DNA of 14,313 bases from Euryarchaeota archaeon UBA169 (GCA_002497685.1 DAEH01000032.1:1-14313); one strand, 5' to 3'; numbered from the stretch's first letter, positions 1-7,615 are shown. The notes: a model not told the origin generated them from the letters alone. Program-made: numbers and translations.

Positions 1-1029
1 CTATCCGAATAATGCTCCGAGTCCGGCGGCCGTATCTTCTTCAGATGCGTCCTCTTCCTCTTCTTCATCTTCTTCATCATCAGATGATTTGCTTTCTTCC
101 ACAGGTGCTGGAGCTGCCGCTGCTGCTGTAGCTGCATTGCCGAGCATTTCTTTCAGTTCATCGTCTGCACCATCACCTGACTTTGAAGCGACACCTAGCA
201 TAGCTGAGTGAGCTTTAGCAAGCAACGATTTGATCGTTGAATCTGTCGGATAAGATGTTGACATTGCCACTGCCAAAGCATCGCTTTGAGCCTTGGATAG
301 CAGAGATGGCATCACAGATCCTGTGAAGTACTTCGTATTGAATGCTAAATTGAAAGCTTGAGCGGTAGCGTTTTGTACGTTACCACGGAAAGCCTCCAAA
401 TCGATGTTAAGTACATCTGATAGATAGAAAGTCTCTCCATCAAATGCTCCTAACAATTGCATTCCTACGGTTATCGGATAAATTTCAAGTTTTGCAAGAG
501 CTGATGCGACTTCTTCTGATATTACGTCGCCTTTAGCTACTGCAGTATGTTTTTTGCGAATTACAACTTTCCCTTTTTCAATTGCTGCAGGAAAACCTGC
601 ATTTTGGAAATCTCCTACAATAGGTCCTGCTGGGAAAGCTGTTGGACCTTTCTCAATAATTATATCATAAGATGCTATTTCTCCACCTTTAGCTGGTGCC
701 TGGGTTTGAGATTCTAAAAGCATCTGAAATACTTTGAATGGATTTGCCGTTGAGGAAAATAATGCTAATTGTTTCGGTTCTAAGGCTTCAATTACTTGTT
801 CTACACCTTTTTTATCTTTAGATGAGGTCTCTAATGCACGTTTTAAGAGTCTATTTCGAGACATTCTAAGTTTTACACCTAGATTTCTGAGTGAAGCTCG
901 CATATCCAACATTTGCTTAGCACCTATACCCGTCACATCAACAAGTCCAACGACATCGGATGATTTAACAAAGTCTTGAAGCTGTGAAACTTCATCTTTT
1001 TTCCAGTCTGCAACGTAAGCTTTGACCAT
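1..1029 (-). CDS. rpl10: Large ribosomal subunit protein L10 (archaeal P0)
   Basis: Stalk base protein of the large subunit. It binds 23S rRNA next to L11 and carries the L12/P1 dimers that recruit GTPase translation factors. The product is 342 aa, the usual archaeal P0 size. The first ~100 residues form the rRNA-binding L10 domain. The middle (about 110-185) matches the archaeal/eukaryotic insertion, and the helical part after about 230 is where P1 dimers dock in this family. It ends in a hinge rich in Ala/Pro, a Glu/Asp run and the hallmark GLGALFG terminus, the factor-binding tail shared with P1. The ATG overlaps the L1 stop by one base (TAATG), so the two genes are translationally coupled. 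The stop codon is at the window edge, so the L12/P1 gene expected next would lie outside. The identification is secure. Confidence 0.97.
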   Translation of the reverse strand: MVKAYVADWKKDEVSQLQDFVKSSDVVGLVDVTGIGAKQMLDMRASLRNLGVKLRMSRNRLLKRALETSSKDKKGVEQVIEALEPKQLALFSSTANPFKVFQMLLESQTQAPAKGGEIASYDIIIEKGPTAFPAGPIVGDFQNAGFPAAIEKGKVVIRKKHTAVAKGDVISEEVASALAKLEIYPITVGMQLLGAFDGETFYLSDVLNIDLEAFRGNVQNATAQAFNLAFNTKYFTGSVMPSLLSKAQSDALAVAMSTSYPTDSTIKSLLAKAHSAMLGVASKSGDGADDELKEMLGNAATAAAAAPAPVEESKSSDDEEDEEEEEDASEEDTAAGLGALFG

Positions 1030-1667
1030 TATTGTAACCTCACTGATTTACCCATTGTAGTTTTAACCCAAACTGAAGCAATGTTATCGTAACCTCTATC
1101 CAAACTAGACTCTACACGTTTCAATATAGTCTCTAAATTGTCTGCTAACTGCTCCTGAGTCATGCTAACGTTCCCTATAGGAACATGAAAAGTAGGACGA
1201 TCTTTAGAACGAACTGGGACTAAATTAGTTAATCCTTTAATAATTCTTTCAATATCTGCTTGAGGAGGGATAGGGCGAGGCATTTTTCCTCGAGGACCTA
1301 AAACTACACCAAGACTTTTACCAATACTGGCCATCAAACCGGTCTCTGCCACAAAGAAATCAAATTTACCTGCTAACTTTCTAGCTTCACGTTTATTTTC
1401 AGAAAGCTCATCTATTCTTTCTGGAGATATTACAGTATCAACAACTTTCTTGGAAATAACTGCCATTTCACCCTGTGCAAAAACTGCAACTCTAGCTGGC
1501 CTACCACGTCCGTGTGGAAGTGCAACTTCGGCACTAATTCTCTTTTGTGGGTTTTGTAAATCTACATCTTTAAGATTGATTGCAACCTCGACAGTCTCTA
1601 CAAATTTACGCTCCTCATTTGAACTGAGAGCATCGGCAATAGCTTGATTTATCTTGTTTGACGCGAT
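1029..1667 (-). CDS. rpl1: Large ribosomal subunit protein L1, apparent ATC start
   Basis: L1 forms the mobile L1 stalk that releases E-site tRNA, and in many prokaryotes it represses its own mRNA. The first ATG in frame (1466) would give only 145 aa and lose the N-terminal part of domain I. Reading on upstream in the same frame gives 67 more codons of clear L1 sequence, including FVETVEVAINLKDVDL and LPHGRGRPARVAVFA, for a total of 212 aa, the normal archaeal length. LGPRGKMPRPIPP follows in domain II. No ATG, GTG or TTG occurs in frame at the N-terminus. The codon placed exactly 7 nt after a perfect GGAGG is ATC (1667-1665), followed by ASNKINQ. I therefore set the start at ATC; a sequencing error of ATG is the alternative. 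The gene lies directly upstream of rpl10. Confidence 0.93.
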   Translation of the reverse strand: MASNKINQAIADALSSNEERKFVETVEVAINLKDVDLQNPQKRISAEVALPHGRGRPARVAVFAQGEMAVISKKVVDTVISPERIDELSENKREARKLAGKFDFFVAETGLMASIGKSLGVVLGPRGKMPRPIPPQADIERIIKGLTNLVPVRSKDRPTFHVPIGNVSMTQEQLADNLETILKRVESSLDRGYDNIASVWVKTTMGKSVRLQ

Positions 1668-1671
1668 GGTT

Positions 1672-1679
1672 TCACCTCC
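1672..1679 (-). promoter_or_regulatory. Strong Shine-Dalgarno of rpl1
   Basis: GGAGGTGA on the minus strand is a perfect match to the anti-Shine-Dalgarno at the 3' end of 16S rRNA. It sits 7 nt before the ATC codon that I take as the L1 start. Most other genes here show no such motif and either overlap the previous gene or start close behind a TATA box. The site therefore decides the L1 start. Its first two G residues are also the last bases of the leader helix described separately. Confidence 0.8.
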
Positions 1680-1710
1680 GTAGTAAAGCGAGATTACATC
1701 TCTTCTACGG
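1678..1710 (-). promoter_or_regulatory. Two-helix leader of rpl1, possible L1 autoregulatory site
   Basis: Read on the minus strand, CCGTAG (1710-1705) pairs perfectly with CTACGG (1683-1678), and inside it GAGAT (1702-1698) pairs with ATCTC (1694-1690) around a GTA loop. The two helices are joined by an asymmetric internal loop: AA on the 5' side, GCTTTA on the 3' side. Known L1 targets in 23S rRNA and in L1-regulated mRNAs have this general form, two helices joined by an asymmetric loop. The outer helix runs into the Shine-Dalgarno, so binding or folding could limit ribosome access. The pairing is seen; L1 binding is inference. Confidence 0.55.
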
Positions 1711-1732
1711 TATTACTTCGCACTCATGACAG

Positions 1733-1740
1733 TATATAAA
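1733..1740 (-). promoter_or_regulatory. TATA box for rpl1-rpl10
   Basis: TTTATATA on the minus strand, about 70 nt upstream of the L1 start. Archaeal transcription starts roughly 25 nt downstream of the box centre, which puts the 5' end near 1711, at the first base of the leader helix. The mRNA would thus begin with the two-helix structure followed by the Shine-Dalgarno. Confidence 0.55.
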
Positions 1741-1769
1741 ATTAATGAAAAACATTTTTTTGAAAATAA

Positions 1770-1779
1770 TTTATATAAG
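1770..1779 (+). promoter_or_regulatory. TATA box for the ABC operon
   Basis: TTTATATAAG, centred about 32 nt before the ATG at 1807. The expected transcription start near 1800 leaves only a few bases of leader, with no Shine-Dalgarno in between, so the first ABC gene is probably read from a leaderless or near-leaderless mRNA. It is divergent from the rpl1 promoter, the two boxes lying about 30 nt apart. Confidence 0.5.
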
Positions 1780-1806
1780 AGGTGCAGATTGCCATATTAG
1801 ATTTTG

Positions 1807-2712
1807 ATGATTGAAGCAAAAAATGTCATTAAGAAATATGGCCAAGTAACGGCCTTAGATGATTTTACAGTAAATATTCCTAAAGGTAAAATTGGTATAT
1901 TAGGTCCAAATGGGGCTGGAAAGAGTACATTTGTCAAGATTGCATTAGGGCTAATTGAATCAACAAGTGGAGAGGTCACTGTTTTAGGTGAAAAGTTAGA
2001 TAAAAATTCTATTGCCATTCGAAGGAAAATTGGATACATGCCAGAACATGATTGTATTCCAAATAAAATGACGGGTGTTGAATTTTTGATAGAAATGGGT
2101 CAGGTTTCTGGACTAGATTATCAAACTGCAACACAAAGGACACATGAAATACTTGGACATCTAAGAATGGGCGAAGAAAAATATCGCTTAATTGAAGAAT
2201 ACTCTGGCGGGATGAGGCAGAAAATAAAATTAGCTCAAGGATTAGTTCACGGTCCCGAACTTATGTTTCTTGATGAACCAACCTCTGGATTAGATCCTAA
2301 GGCTAGACTGGAAATGCTCGATACTATCAATGGACTGGCTGAAATTAGCAATACAAACGTTTTACTAAGCACGCACATACTTCAAGATGTTGAAACTGTC
2401 TGTGATTATGTTATTATTATAAATAATGGTAAACTACAGATAAAAGAAAATGTAAAAGAGCTAGTTAAGAGACAAACTGATACTATACAAATAAGAGTTG
2501 GAGAAAACTCAGATGATTTCATATCTATTTTAAAACAAAATGATAACAAAAGAAATATTGAAATCACTGAAAGATGGATAAGAATTCCTTATGAGAATGA
2601 TGAAAGTTTTAAGGAAATAATTTCTGCTGCAGCCAGTGCTAAATGTCAATTATATGAAATGGAGAGAATTGCCGTGACAATGGACAATATTTATCTGGAG
2701 GTAGTAAATTGA
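1807..2712 (+). CDS. ABC-2 type transporter ATP-binding protein, first pair
   Basis: Cytoplasmic ATPase that powers the membrane protein encoded next. The product is 301 aa from ATG 1807; a TTG lies directly before it (1804). The nucleotide-binding domain covers about residues 1-220: Walker A GPNGAGKST (33-41), signature YSGGMRQK (132-139), Walker B LMFLDEP (152-158) with GLDP after it, and switch His190 in LLSTHIL. The Q-loop position reads PEHD, with Glu where Gln is usual. About 80 further residues form a C-terminal extension without an obvious motif, as in many NatA/CcmA-like ATPases. Its stop overlaps the TTG of the permease gene by 4 nt. The substrate cannot be told from sequence; drug, lipid, Na+ or peptide export are all known for this family. 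Confidence 0.92.
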   Translation: MIEAKNVIKKYGQVTALDDFTVNIPKGKIGILGPNGAGKSTFVKIALGLIESTSGEVTVLGEKLDKNSIAIRRKIGYMPEHDCIPNKMTGVEFLIEMGQVSGLDYQTATQRTHEILGHLRMGEEKYRLIEEYSGGMRQKIKLAQGLVHGPELMFLDEPTSGLDPKARLEMLDTINGLAEISNTNVLLSTHILQDVETVCDYVIIINNGKLQIKENVKELVKRQTDTIQIRVGENSDDFISILKQNDNKRNIEITERWIRIPYENDESFKEIISAAASAKCQLYEMERIAVTMDNIYLEVVN

Positions 2713-3626
2713 AAAGTGATGCTAAAATAGCTGAAAAATTTAAGGATTTTACACCTACCTTAGATAGTAGAGCAAACATTGTTTTAGGGATGGGGTTAAG
2801 GGGGTTTGAGAAATTACTCAGTCTTAAAAACAAAGGTACTCTCTTTCTTATTGGTATAATTTATCTATGGACATTTGCCTTTTACTTACTAATGGGAGAA
2901 GATTCATACCCTTGTACAGAAGTCTCGGAAGAAATAACTACTTGTACTCACTTAAATTTTTATGGAGATTTGCAGTATGGCGGGACTAGAATATTCTTAG
3001 TGATGTTAGCTGCAATTGCAAGCAGTGGCCTAATTGCAAATGATCTAAACGATAAATCTATTCATTTATATCTATCAAGACCCATTAGTAGAATAGATTA
3101 CCTAATTGCAAGAATTATACCTATCTTCTTACTAATGATTACAGTTACTGTACTTCCAAATTTGGCCATTTTTATTTCTCAATTTTCAAAATCAGGTCTA
3201 GATTTAAATTTTCTTTCCGATAATAAATGGACTTTAAGCAATTTGATTTTGCAGGCCATTTTTTATTCTATATCTTATTCTATAATAGGCATTACTTTCT
3301 CAGCTGCAATTAATAGAGAATCATTGGCAGCCGTTGCCTTTTTTGGTACAGTCTATGGAATTTCATTAATTGTAGAAATATTTTATGAAATGATGAATGG
3401 TATGGACATTGAACAAGCTGATTATATTTTGCTTTTATCAATTATTCATTTCCTAGATATCATTAGTTATAATATTTTTAATGTGGATTACTTTGTTACA
3501 ATATTTGGAAGCCCAGTAATAATCGAATATTCATTTGCCTTAATTGTTGGATTATATGCTCTACTTTTCTTTTCATTTATAACTCTTGTAAATTACATTA
3601 TTTCTCAAATGGAGGTTACAAAATGA
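2709..3626 (+). CDS. ABC-2 type permease, first pair
   Basis: Membrane subunit of the first transporter. It has 305 aa with about six hydrophobic segments (roughly 42-62, 94-112, 133-157, 181-206, 208-228 and 275-300), the usual ABC-2 layout. The stretch YLSRPISRIDYLIAR after segment 2 resembles the cytoplasmic coupling region of NosY-like permeases. Between segments 1 and 2 an outer loop holds Cys69 and Cys79, which could form a disulfide. The start is TTG at 2709, overlapping the ATPase stop by 4 nt, which points to coupled translation. The C-terminus overlaps the next ATPase ATG by 4 nt (ATGA). The substrate is unknown. Confidence 0.85.
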   Translation: MKSDAKIAEKFKDFTPTLDSRANIVLGMGLRGFEKLLSLKNKGTLFLIGIIYLWTFAFYLLMGEDSYPCTEVSEEITTCTHLNFYGDLQYGGTRIFLVMLAAIASSGLIANDLNDKSIHLYLSRPISRIDYLIARIIPIFLLMITVTVLPNLAIFISQFSKSGLDLNFLSDNKWTLSNLILQAIFYSISYSIIGITFSAAINRESLAAVAFFGTVYGISLIVEIFYEMMNGMDIEQADYILLLSIIHFLDIISYNIFNVDYFVTIFGSPVIIEYSFALIVGLYALLFFSFITLVNYIISQMEVTK

Positions 3627-4567
3627 ATACTATCCATTTTGAACAAGTAACAAAGAATTATGGTAAAGTACAGGGAATTTCGAATGTTACATTAAGCCTA
3701 GAACCTGGAGTAACTGGAATTCTGGGCCCTAATGGTGCTGGAAAATCAACTACTATGAAAGTTATACTTGGCTTAACAAGGCCATCTATAGGTACTGTTT
3801 CAGTTAATGGAGTAAATCCATTTGATGATTTAGAATTAAGAAAAAATATAGGTTTTGTTCCTGAGTATGATTGTTTTTACGAACATATGAGTGCTGTAGA
3901 GTATGTCTCATATTTCTTAATGATTCACGATTTTAATAAAGAAGAATCAATAGATATGGCTCAAAACTCTTTGAGAGAACTAGGCCTACAAGATTCAATG
4001 CATAGAAAGATTCGAACATACTCCAGAGGTATGAGGCAAAAGACGAAAGTTGCTAGAGCAACTGCTTTCAATCCTCAAATTTTAGTTTTGGATGAGCCGT
4101 TCCAAGGAGCTGATCCAACTACTAGACACTTACTCATGGAAAAAATTAAATCATGGTCTGATGAAGGCAAGACTATTCTGATATCCAGCCATATTTTACA
4201 TGATGTTGAGTATTTAACAGACAATATCATATTGATTAATAATGGAAGAGTATTGGCTTCAGGTAACAGACATGAAATACGAAAGTTAATGTCGAATATA
4301 CCAATTCAAATCAAAGTATCTCCGATCGATAAAAAGCAATTAAGGCCACTAATCAAACGTATGCTAGACGAAAAGTGGATAACTGCAGGCAGATTATTAG
4401 AAAGCGAAGGGGAAATAATACTAGAGACGAATGAGTCTGAGAAATTTTATACTAAATTTCCACAAATCCTTGAAAATGAAAAAATTATTGTTGAAAGAAT
4501 AGTTTCGGATGATGACACACTAGACTCATTATATTCTAAATTAGTAGAGGGAAAACAATGGAAATAA
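3623..4567 (+). CDS. ABC-2 type transporter ATP-binding protein, second pair
   Basis: Second ATPase of the operon, 314 aa, probably a paralogue of the first. Walker A is GPNGAGKST (35-43), Walker B ILVLDEP (153-159), and His190 lies in LISSHIL. Three sites differ from the textbook form: the Q-loop is PEYD (Glu81 in place of Gln, as in the first ATPase), the signature is YSRGMRQK with Arg in place of the first Gly, and the D-loop reads GADP rather than GLDP. If the two ATPases pair, this could be the weaker site of an asymmetric dimer; that is inference. A C-terminal extension of about 100 residues follows the core. The gene overlaps both neighbours (4 nt upstream, 10 nt downstream). Confidence 0.92.
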   Translation: MNTIHFEQVTKNYGKVQGISNVTLSLEPGVTGILGPNGAGKSTTMKVILGLTRPSIGTVSVNGVNPFDDLELRKNIGFVPEYDCFYEHMSAVEYVSYFLMIHDFNKEESIDMAQNSLRELGLQDSMHRKIRTYSRGMRQKTKVARATAFNPQILVLDEPFQGADPTTRHLLMEKIKSWSDEGKTILISSHILHDVEYLTDNIILINNGRVLASGNRHEIRKLMSNIPIQIKVSPIDKKQLRPLIKRMLDEKWITAGRLLESEGEIILETNESEKFYTKFPQILENEKIIVERIVSDDDTLDSLYSKLVEGKQWK

Positions 4568-5433
4568 GCAAGATGTTCAAACGATTTCCAACGCTATTCC
4601 CTCCAATATTCAAAGATTGCTCTTATAGATTAGTTACAAACAAATTAACTTGGGTTTTAGTAGCAATCTTGATGTTACCATGTGCCCTAGGCTTACTTGT
4701 TTATTACGAATATTCAGATGATCGTATTTCTGAAGAAATTGATGGGGAAAAAATATATTTTACAAGCAGTGGTGAATTACTACATGAAGATTTGAGAGAC
4801 ATATTCTTAGACTTATCACAATTTTTTGGAATTGGATTTATCGCCTTACTTCTAGGTATTATGTTTAGTTCCGAGCTTATTAGTGAAGAATACAATTTGA
4901 AAACAATGCAAATATTAAGAACATCGCCAATTCATCCAATAGAGATTTTTACTTACAGGTATATTAGTGGACTTATCACTGGAATAGCCTTACTGGGACT
5001 ATATTCTACGATATTTTACATAATAGTGATGATGGGATCTGGAATTCATGGAATACTTGAGGAAATCGGGCTTTTAGCTTTAGTGATAAAGATAGTAATA
5101 CTTAACTGGATTGGATTTTTATCCATATTCTGCGCGATAAATGTATACTTTGAAAGGCCTTACTTGATATGCTTCATCTACTGGTTATTTTGGGAACAAA
5201 TAATATCTGGGCAGAATTATCAACAACTTACATTAACGCACTACATTAATTCAATAATTTATGACTCACTAATTGAAATGGGATGGATTGTAACTGCTGA
5301 TGATTATGGCCTAGTAAATAGTAACAATGATACTATTGCTACTGACCCCTTACTTTCTGCTTTAATTATAATTATTATTGGAATCCTTTTCATATTCATT
5401 GGATCAAGAGGAATTGCATCCAAACAATTCTAA
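4558..5433 (+). CDS. ABC-2 type permease, second pair
   Basis: Membrane subunit, 291 aa, with about six hydrophobic segments (roughly 30-50, 89-107, 135-160, 171-196, 199-216 and 264-283). The motif SEELISEEYNLKT-like region (residues 105-117, SELISEEYNLKTM) followed by LRTSPIHPIEIFTYRY is typical of the ABC-2 coupling helix between segments 2 and 3. A long outer loop lies between segments 1 and 2. The ATG lies 10 nt inside the ATPase gene. This is the last gene of the ABC set; 33 nt separate it from dnaJ, so read-through into dnaJ is possible. The sequence is clearly different from the first permease, so the pairs are not a recent duplication. Confidence 0.85.
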   Translation: MEISKMFKRFPTLFPPIFKDCSYRLVTNKLTWVLVAILMLPCALGLLVYYEYSDDRISEEIDGEKIYFTSSGELLHEDLRDIFLDLSQFFGIGFIALLLGIMFSSELISEEYNLKTMQILRTSPIHPIEIFTYRYISGLITGIALLGLYSTIFYIIVMMGSGIHGILEEIGLLALVIKIVILNWIGFLSIFCAINVYFERPYLICFIYWLFWEQIISGQNYQQLTLTHYINSIIYDSLIEMGWIVTADDYGLVNSNNDTIATDPLLSALIIIIIGILFIFIGSRGIASKQF

Positions 5434-5435
5434 AG

Positions 5436-5443
5436 TTTTATTA
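5436..5443 (+). promoter_or_regulatory. Possible TATA box for dnaJ
   Basis: TTTTATTA centred about 27 nt before the dnaJ ATG, in the only gap (33 nt) between the ABC genes and dnaJ. The spacing suits a leaderless archaeal start, but the match is weak and in AT-rich DNA such boxes occur by chance. No Shine-Dalgarno is visible before dnaJ. Confidence 0.3.
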
Positions 5444-5466
5444 AAAGGCCAAAATAGAGCCATTAA

Positions 5467-6618
5467 ATGGCTAAGAGAGATTACTACGAGATTCTCGGAA
5501 TTGAAAAGGGTGCTGATGAAAGAAGCATCAAAAAAGCTTATAGAAAATTAGCTAGAAAACATCATCCTGATGCAAGTAGTGAAAGTCCGGAAATAGCTGA
5601 AAAGAAATTTAAGGAGATCTCTGAAGCCTATGAAGTTTTAGCAGATAGTGAAAAAAGAAAGAGATACGACCAATTTGGACACAAAGGTGTAGATTTTGGA
5701 GGCGGCGGATTCTCATGGGACCAGTTCAGTCATGAAGGAGACATCTCGGATTTATTCGGCCAACTTTTTGGAGGAAACCAGGGAAGTGGTGGCGGAATGG
5801 GGAGTATCTTTTCGCAATTATTTGGCGGCGGTCAAAGCCAGCCTAACAATAGAGGAAATGACCTAAGATACGATATTAATCTTGATCTGAAAGAAGCTTT
5901 CACCGGAATAGAAAAAGAAGTCACTATACCTAGAGAAGACTCATGTAAGAAGTGTACTGGTTCAGGAGCTGCGGAGGGAGGGACTCCAAAAACATGCAGT
6001 ACTTGTGCAGGTCAAGGAATTGTTAGGAAAGTAATGCAAAGAGGATTCATGCAAACAGTTTCTACAGATAATTGTTCAGATTGTAGAGGTTCTGGAAGTA
6101 TAATAGACAAACCATGTAAGGATTGTAACGGATCAGGAATAGTAGCTGTTGATAAAAAAATAAAATTGAAGATTCCAGCTGGTGCAGACAACGGTTATAG
6201 GCTAAGAATGCGTGGTCAGGGAAGCGCAGGTCCAAATAATGGCCAAAAAGGTGACTTGTACATCGTAGTGAACGTAAAGAGACACGAGATATTTCAAAGA
6301 CAAGATAATGAAATCATTTTAGATTTAGATATTAGTCCATCTCAGGCAGTACTTGGAGATAGCATGAGAGTACCCACTTTATCTGGTAATGTGAAATTAA
6401 GTATTCCCTCAGGAACTCAATCTGGAGATGTTTTAAGGCTTAAAGGAAAAGGAATGCCTGATATTACAAGACCTTCTCTTAAAGGCAGCCAACATGTAAG
6501 AATAAATGTTAAAGTACCAAAGCCTAATGGAAAGACACGAAAGCTATGGGAAGAGTTAAAGAAATTAGATTCTACAAAACCATCTTTTATGGACCGTATG
6601 AGGGACACATTTGGCTGA
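5467..6618 (+). CDS. dnaJ: Chaperone protein DnaJ (Hsp40, type I)
   Basis: Co-chaperone that hands unfolded proteins to DnaK and stimulates its ATPase. The 383 aa hold every part of a type I DnaJ: J domain (about 5-70) with HPD at 33-35; a Gly/Phe-rich linker (about 75-125, with repeated QLFGG); four zinc motifs CKKCTGSG, CSTCAGQG, CSDCRGSG and CKDCNGSG with Cys pairs 160/163, 177/180, 203/206 and 217/220; then two C-terminal substrate-binding domains. The form is that of bacterial DnaJ, in keeping with the view that archaea gained the DnaK system by transfer. dnaK and grpE are not in the window. The last 8 nt overlap the next gene, so the two are probably made together. Confidence 0.97.
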   Translation: MAKRDYYEILGIEKGADERSIKKAYRKLARKHHPDASSESPEIAEKKFKEISEAYEVLADSEKRKRYDQFGHKGVDFGGGGFSWDQFSHEGDISDLFGQLFGGNQGSGGGMGSIFSQLFGGGQSQPNNRGNDLRYDINLDLKEAFTGIEKEVTIPREDSCKKCTGSGAAEGGTPKTCSTCAGQGIVRKVMQRGFMQTVSTDNCSDCRGSGSIIDKPCKDCNGSGIVAVDKKIKLKIPAGADNGYRLRMRGQGSAGPNNGQKGDLYIVVNVKRHEIFQRQDNEIILDLDISPSQAVLGDSMRVPTLSGNVKLSIPSGTQSGDVLRLKGKGMPDITRPSLKGSQHVRINVKVPKPNGKTRKLWEELKKLDSTKPSFMDRMRDTFG

Positions 6619-7615
6619 AGATAACGATATAGAGCAAGATAGTGAAGCATACCGCAAGTGGAGAAGTGGTAATGATAATGACAAATATGCCTCATCAAAA
6701 ACACCTTCTGAAACGGGTTCTAAAAGCGGAAGCTATTCAATACCAAAAGCTAATGATGAATATGCACTTCCTGGAGAAGAAGATAACTCTGGAGGTGGTT
6801 CTTGGCTAGATGGCGAGATGAATTGGCCGATAATCATTGCTGCAATTGTTATTTTCGCGCTAATCTCTTCAGCTATAGCTGCCTTTTTGTTATCATCAAG
6901 TGAATCAGATAGTAAACCATCTGAATGGCCCTCTGTAGAAGGAATTATAGTTAAGCAATATGATCTGAATACATTCATAACTGAAGAATATTGTGAAGAT
7001 CAGAACGATGATGGATATCTAGACGATTGGGAATGCTGGAAAGATTTTGTATATCAAATAGGTTTAGTTTATAATTATACTTTAGATTCGCCTGCCGCCG
7101 CCGCTTTAGCCAGCGAAAACTATACGTTAAATGAAAATCTTGAATTTTTTAGAAGCGAGTGGGTAGATGATATAAAACGTAATGGGGAAGAACAATTATT
7201 CCAAGACTTCATTAACGAAACTGATGAACGCGTAGCTCTTAATTCCACCGTAAAAATCACATATAATCCTGACTCTCCTGATGATGCATATAGTGAATTT
7301 ATGAACTCATCTGGCGACCCCCTTGGATTCGTCGGATATTTCTTCATGTGCTGTGGAGGGATGTTATGTGTTCCTCTAATCATAGGTGGAGTGATCATGA
7401 GTTGGGCAAAAAATGCTTCAGGTATGAATGGAGGATATGGACGAAATCGTTCGGGACCTTTTGGAGGGTTTGGATACAATAACCATAGAGGTGGAAGAAA
7501 CAATAGAGCAACCAGACGAAGCGGAGGGGCTAGTCGTAGTGGCGGTGGAGGTCGAAGCGGAAGTGGAAGTAGAGGTGGTGGAGGCCGAAGCGGCGGCGGT
7601 GGTCGAAGACGTTGA
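6611..7615 (+). CDS. Two-TM protein with EF-hand loop, DUF3592-like domain and Arg/Gly tail
   Basis: I know no named protein with this arrangement. It has 334 aa from a TTG overlapping dnaJ by 8 nt. Residues 1-70 are polar. TM1 is about 73-95 and TM2 about 237-264. The loop between them contains DQNDDGYLDDWE (130-141), a full EF-hand type calcium loop (D1, N3, D5, G6, D9, E12), flanked by Cys128 and Cys142. It also has five N-glycosylation sequons (N155, N170, N202, N211, N232), which supports an outside location. WPSVEGIIVK (106-115) and VKITYNPDSPDDAY (214-227) recall DUF3592 proteins. After TM2 a Gly/Ser/Arg tail with RGG elements (about 272-334) would be cytoplasmic and could bind nucleic acid or proteins. 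These roles are inferred from motifs. The gene sits between dnaJ and a DUF4442 gene. Confidence 0.75.
   Translation: MAEDNDIEQDSEAYRKWRSGNDNDKYASSKTPSETGSKSGSYSIPKANDEYALPGEEDNSGGGSWLDGEMNWPIIIAAIVIFALISSAIAAFLLSSSESDSKPSEWPSVEGIIVKQYDLNTFITEEYCEDQNDDGYLDDWECWKDFVYQIGLVYNYTLDSPAAAALASENYTLNENLEFFRSEWVDDIKRNGEEQLFQDFINETDERVALNSTVKITYNPDSPDDAYSEFMNSSGDPLGFVGYFFMCCGGMLCVPLIIGGVIMSWAKNASGMNGGYGRNRSGPFGGFGYNNHRGGRNNRATRRSGGASRSGGGGRSGSGSRGGGGRSGGGGRRR
7535..7613 (+). repeat. Imperfect GC-rich tandem repeats encoding the Arg/Gly tail
   Basis: Related units of the type GGTGGAGGTCGAAGCGG recur at about 7544-7561 and 7575-7593, with a shorter copy at 7594-7608. The tract is much richer in G and C than the surrounding AT-rich sequence. 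It encodes the GGGGRSG-like end of the protein. Repeat-driven length change is plausible here. Confidence 0.55.

Noticed and set aside
734..979. 81-codon plus-strand frame inside rpl10
   Set aside because: Antisense shadow of L10; no family resemblance.
1029..1466. A 145 aa L1 starting at ATG 1466
   Set aside because: It would lack conserved N-terminal L1 sequence that is readable in the same frame up to 1667.
1450..1647. 65-codon plus-strand frame opposite the L1 N-terminus
   Set aside because: Antisense to true L1 coding sequence.
1673..1675. GTG at 1675 as the L1 start
   Set aside because: It is out of frame with L1 and lies inside the Shine-Dalgarno.
7120..7503. 127-codon minus-strand frame
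   Set aside because: Antisense shadow of the EF-hand/RGG protein gene, without a recognisable domain or promoter.
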